Part shown: positions 29,487 to 32,669 of the stretch, piece after piece | How positions within the stretch are numbered: the first letter of the stretch is position 1 | How the letters are laid out: each line of letters starts with the position of its first letter | From: Flavobacteriales bacterium | Lineage (GTDB): Bacteria > Bacteroidota > Bacteroidia > Flavobacteriales > Flavobacteriaceae | Direction of reading: 5' to 3' | DNA length: 32,669 bases | NCBI GenBank assembly: GCA_011524915.1 | Contig: WTJH01000161.1 | Coordinates: forward strand, 1 to 32,669 | The notes under the pieces: generated by a model | What the model saw: only the letters and a program-made list of their open reading frames with translations | Told to the model about the DNA's origin: nothing | Databases searched by the model: none | Made by a program: the position numbers and the translations under genes

Positions 29487-31286
29487 TTAAACCTTAGCAT
29501 TTTGCCGTTTACGTTCGTTTTCGTCTAAAAAGACTTTCCGTAAACGCAGGGATTCGGGTGTTACTTCTACATATTCGTCTCCCTGGATATATTCCAAAGC
29601 TTCTTCTAAACTAAACTTGATCGGCGGTGCCAATTTTACTTTATCGTCGCTCCCCGCAGCTCGGACATTGGACAATTTTTTGGTTTTGGTCACATTGACT
29701 ACCATATCGTCTGGTCGACTGTTTTCGCCAATCACCTGCCCTGTATAGACATCCTCATTGGGGTGTACAAAAAACTTTCCACGCTCCTGAAGCTTATCTA
29801 AAGAATAGGGAATGGCTTGTCCTTTTTCCATAGAAATCAACGAACCGTTGATACGCCCGGGAATCGCACCTTTATAGGGTTGGAATTCTTTAAAACGGTG
29901 GTTCATAATCGCCTCTCCTGCGGTGGCCGTTAATAACTGATTCCGCAAACCAATAATTCCCCGAGAAGGGATATTAAATTCACAAATCATACGATCGCCT
30001 TTGGGCATCATGCTGAGCATTTCTCCTTTGCGGAGGGTCACCATTTCTACCGCCTTACCGGAAACCGTTTCGGGCAAGTCAATGGTTAGTTCCTCTACGG
30101 GTTCGTGTTTTTGTCCGTCGATTTCTTTTACAATCACCTGAGGCTGTCCAATCTGAAGTTCATAGCCCTCTCGGCGCATGGTTTCAATAAGGATGGACAG
30201 GTGCAAAACCCCACGACCAAACACTAAAAATTTGTCGGCCGAGTCGGTAGGTTCTACGCGCATGGCCAAGTTTTTTTCCAATTCGCGTTCCAAACGATCT
30301 TTGATGTGGCGGGAGGTGACATATTTCCCCTCTTTCCCAAAAAAGGGCGAGTCGTTGATGGTAAACAACATACTCATGGTTGGCTCGTCTATGGCAATGG
30401 TTGGCAGAGGTTCGGGCTGTTCGGGATCGGTGACAGAATCTCCGATTTCAAAATCTTCCAAGCCTACAATGGCACAAAGATCTCCCGCATGGACTTCGGA
30501 TACCTTTTTTCGGCCCAAACCTTCAAAGACATGCAATTCTTTGATACGGGATTTTTGCTGGGCACCATCGCGTTTGACCAAACAAATGGGGTCGTTGGTT
30601 TTTAGCAGGCCTCGGTGCAAGCGTCCAATGGCGATCCGTCCGGTAAAAGAAGAATAATCCAATGAGGTAATCAACATTTGCAGGTTCCCCTGCTCTACCT
30701 TAGGTTCTGGAACATGCTCCAATACCATTTCCAATAAGGAACTGATATCGGCTTGTGGCTTTTGCCAGTCGGGCGACATCCACCCATTTTTGGCGGATCC
30801 GTACACCGTAGGGAAATCCAACTGCCATTCTTCGGCGCCCAATTCAAACATCAAATCAAAAACAGCTTCATGGACTTCGTCTGGGGTACAGTTTTCTTTG
30901 TCCACCTTGTTGACGACTACCAAAGGTTTAAGTTTAAGGTCTATCGCTTTTTGCAAAACAAAACGGGTTTGCGGCATAGGACCTTCAAAGGCATCGACCA
31001 AGAGTAAAACCCCATCGGCCATATTCAAAACCCGTTCGACCTCCCCGCCAAAGTCGGCGTGACCCGGAGTGTCGATGATATTGATCTTAGTCCCCTTGTA
31101 GTTGACCGAAACATTTTTGGAAAGGATGGTAATTCCGCGTTCCCGCTCCAAATCATTGTTGTCTAGAATCAGATCCCCGGTTTCTTGGTGGGCTTCGAAG
31201 AGCGCACAATGGTGGAGGATTTTGTCGACAAGTGTCGTTTTTCCGTGGTCTACGTGGGCAATGATGGCAATGTTCCGAATGGACAT
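29487..31286 (-). CDS. typA: Ribosome-associated GTPase TypA/BipA
   Basis: NIAIIAHVDHGKTTLVDKIL, ERGITILSKNVSV, DTPGHADFGGEVERVL, VNKVDKE; C-terminal GGDMVVNVTKTKKLSNVRAAGSDDK-like signature. Confidence 0.98.
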   Translation of the reverse strand: MSIRNIAIIAHVDHGKTTLVDKILHHCALFEAHQETGDLILDNNDLERERGITILSKNVSVNYKGTKINIIDTPGHADFGGEVERVLNMADGVLLLVDAFEGPMPQTRFVLQKAIDLKLKPLVVVNKVDKENCTPDEVHEAVFDLMFELGAEEWQLDFPTVYGSAKNGWMSPDWQKPQADISSLLEMVLEHVPEPKVEQGNLQMLITSLDYSSFTGRIAIGRLHRGLLKTNDPICLVKRDGAQQKSRIKELHVFEGLGRKKVSEVHAGDLCAIVGLEDFEIGDSVTDPEQPEPLPTIAIDEPTMSMLFTINDSPFFGKEGKYVTSRHIKDRLERELEKNLAMRVEPTDSADKFLVFGRGVLHLSILIETMRREGYELQIGQPQVIVKEIDGQKHEPVEELTIDLPETVSGKAVEMVTLRKGEMLSMMPKGDRMICEFNIPSRGIIGLRNQLLTATAGEAIMNHRFKEFQPYKGAIPGRINGSLISMEKGQAIPYSLDKLQERGKFFVHPNEDVYTGQVIGENSRPDDMVVNVTKTKKLSNVRAAGSDDKVKLAPPIKFSLEEALEYIQGDEYVEVTPESLRLRKVFLDENERKRQNAKV

Positions 31287-31302
31287 GAGTGTAAATTTTG
31301 CG

Positions 31303-31310
31303 CAAAGATA
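31303..31310 (-). promoter_or_regulatory. Putative -7 element of typA promoter
   Basis: Reverse strand TATCTTTG 17 bp upstream of typA start. Confidence 0.5.
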
Positions 31311-31369
31311 GTTCTTCTCCTAAGGAAACCCGCCCAGAAATCACTTTTCTTCCAATGGAGATGTTTCAC

Positions 31370-31398
31370 TTGAAGTCGAGCGAATAATCGTATTTTTG
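31370..31398 (+). promoter_or_regulatory. Putative kdsA promoter (TTG-N18-TATTTTTG)
   Basis: TTG 31370-31372, TATTTTTG 31391-31398; ATG of kdsA only 4 bp further downstream. Confidence 0.6.
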
Positions 31399-31402
31399 GC
31401 GC

Positions 31403-32227
31403 ATGAAAATTGACTTAAGTAACCTCCCCCAAATTCGGCATCAAGATTCGGGTGCCTTTTTTCTGATTGCTGGCCCTTGTGCCATCGAAGGCGAAGAGAT
31501 GGCTTTGCGGATAGCAGACCAACTGGTTTCTATCTGCGACCGTCTAAAAATTCCCTTTATTTTTAAAGGCAGCTTTAAAAAAGCCAACCGCTCTCGTATC
31601 GATAGCTTTACTGGAATTGGGGACGAAAAAGCCCTGCAGATCCTAGAAAAAGTCGGGAACACCTTTGCTGTTCCTACCCTTACAGATATTCATGAAGTCG
31701 CAGATGCCCAAAAAGCAGCGGCTTATGTAGATGTCCTACAAATCCCTGCCTTTCTAGTGCGCCAAACCGATTTGGTGGTAGCGGCAGCCCAAACCGGAAA
31801 AACGGTCAATCTAAAAAAAGGGCAATTTATGAGTGCCGAAAGCATGCAGTTTGCCGTTAAAAAAGTTACAGACAGCAACAATCCACATGTGTGGCTAACC
31901 GACCGAGGGACTCAATTTGGATATCAAGACTTGATCGTTGATTTTCGAGGAATTCCCACCCTGCGTTCCTATGCCCCAACGGTTTTGGATGTAACCCATT
32001 CGCTACAGCAGCCCAATCAAAGTTCTGGGGTTACTGGAGGAAAACCGGAATTGATAGAAACCATTGCCCGTGCGGGAATTGCCACCGGAGTGGATGGATT
32101 GTTTATGGAAACGCATTTCGATCCGGCAAATGCCAAAAGTGACGGTGCCAATATGTTGGCTCTGGATCGGATGGAAGCCTTGTTGGAACGTTTATTAAAA
32201 ATCCGCCATTGCGTTCGCGACTTGTAG
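31403..32227 (+). CDS. kdsA: 3-deoxy-8-phosphooctulonate synthase
   Basis: FFLIAGPCAIEGEEMALRIAD, FIFKGSFKKANRSRIDSFTGIGDEKALQIL, QIPAFLVRQTDLV, VNLKKGQFMS, DVTHSLQQPN, ETHFDPANAKSDGANML. Confidence 0.98.
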   Translation: MKIDLSNLPQIRHQDSGAFFLIAGPCAIEGEEMALRIADQLVSICDRLKIPFIFKGSFKKANRSRIDSFTGIGDEKALQILEKVGNTFAVPTLTDIHEVADAQKAAAYVDVLQIPAFLVRQTDLVVAAAQTGKTVNLKKGQFMSAESMQFAVKKVTDSNNPHVWLTDRGTQFGYQDLIVDFRGIPTLRSYAPTVLDVTHSLQQPNQSSGVTGGKPELIETIARAGIATGVDGLFMETHFDPANAKSDGANMLALDRMEALLERLLKIRHCVRDL

Positions 32228-32251
32228 GCGGCGCTGGATTTTGTATTTTTG
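32222..32251 (+). promoter_or_regulatory. Putative ssrA promoter (TTG-N19-TATTTTTG)
   Basis: TTG 32222-32224 overlapping the last codon of kdsA, TATTTTTG 32244-32251, 21 bp before the mature tmRNA 5' end. Confidence 0.55.
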
Positions 32252-32272
32252 TAGTTGAGTTCTTTGAAACAT

Positions 32273-32669
32273 GGGGTCGACTGGTTTTGACAGCAGATGC
32301 CATAGAAACGTAAGCAAGTCGAGCGCTGAAATACAGCTCGTAAATCTCATGTTTTAGCTTTTTAAATGGCGAAAATAACTACGCTCTAGCTGCATAATTT
32401 GACCGAATTATAGTACGTCAATGCCAAGTCCCGACTAGGTCGGGAAGCTGGATGTCTCCTAATAGCCCTTGTTGACGGCGATTAATTTAGAGACACCATA
32501 AAAGTCAACAGCGAAATGCATCGGCATCGGATGTGTTTTGTATTGAGATGCTACGATAGATATAGGCTGTTTTTGGTCAGTATCTTTCCGACAATTAAGC
32601 AAAAACTAAACTTGTAGAAAGCCTTTTTATCATTTGTTTGGACGCGGGTTCGATTCCCGCCGACTCCAC
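32273..32669 (+). ncRNA. ssrA: tmRNA; 3' end (CCA) at or just beyond window edge
   Basis: 5' GGGGTCGACTGGTTTTGACAG pairs with 3' CGACTCC; tag ORF GGC GAA AAT AAC TAC GCT CTA GCT GCA TAA = GENNYALAA* at 32368-32397; T-arm GCGGGTTCGATTCCCGC. Confidence 0.98.

Overview
The window is a gene-dense chromosomal segment of a Bacteroidota genome, most likely class Flavobacteriia. The lineage call rests on the tmRNA tag GENNYALAA, TAnnTTTG-type -7 elements, a fused SecDF and a Rho with an inserted disordered domain. Content is mostly housekeeping: a partial MsbA-like ABC exporter, truA, a YfcE-type phosphoesterase, a DUF4293-like protein, rho, rpsT, tRNA-Glu(TTC), proS, a lipoprotein plus OmpP1/FadL-like porin pair, folE-cysS-yidD-lgt-yfiT, secDF, mdh, gyrB, asnB, a lipoprotein amidohydrolase, an outer-membrane beta-barrel plus giant TPR protein pair, ftsE, two small orphan ORFs, typA, kdsA and ssrA (tmRNA). 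I see no mobile element, CRISPR array or classical defence island. The parts most worth a second look are: the overlapping TPR/beta-barrel operon divergent from a lone ftsE; the aromatic-rich/Ser-Arg-rich lipoprotein next to a FadL-like porin; the small orphan ORFs between ftsE and typA; a perfect 12-bp-arm dyad upstream of asnB; a terminator that overlaps the secDF promoter; a probably leaderless kdsA; and the disordered insert in Rho. I did not find strong evidence for a wholly new system.
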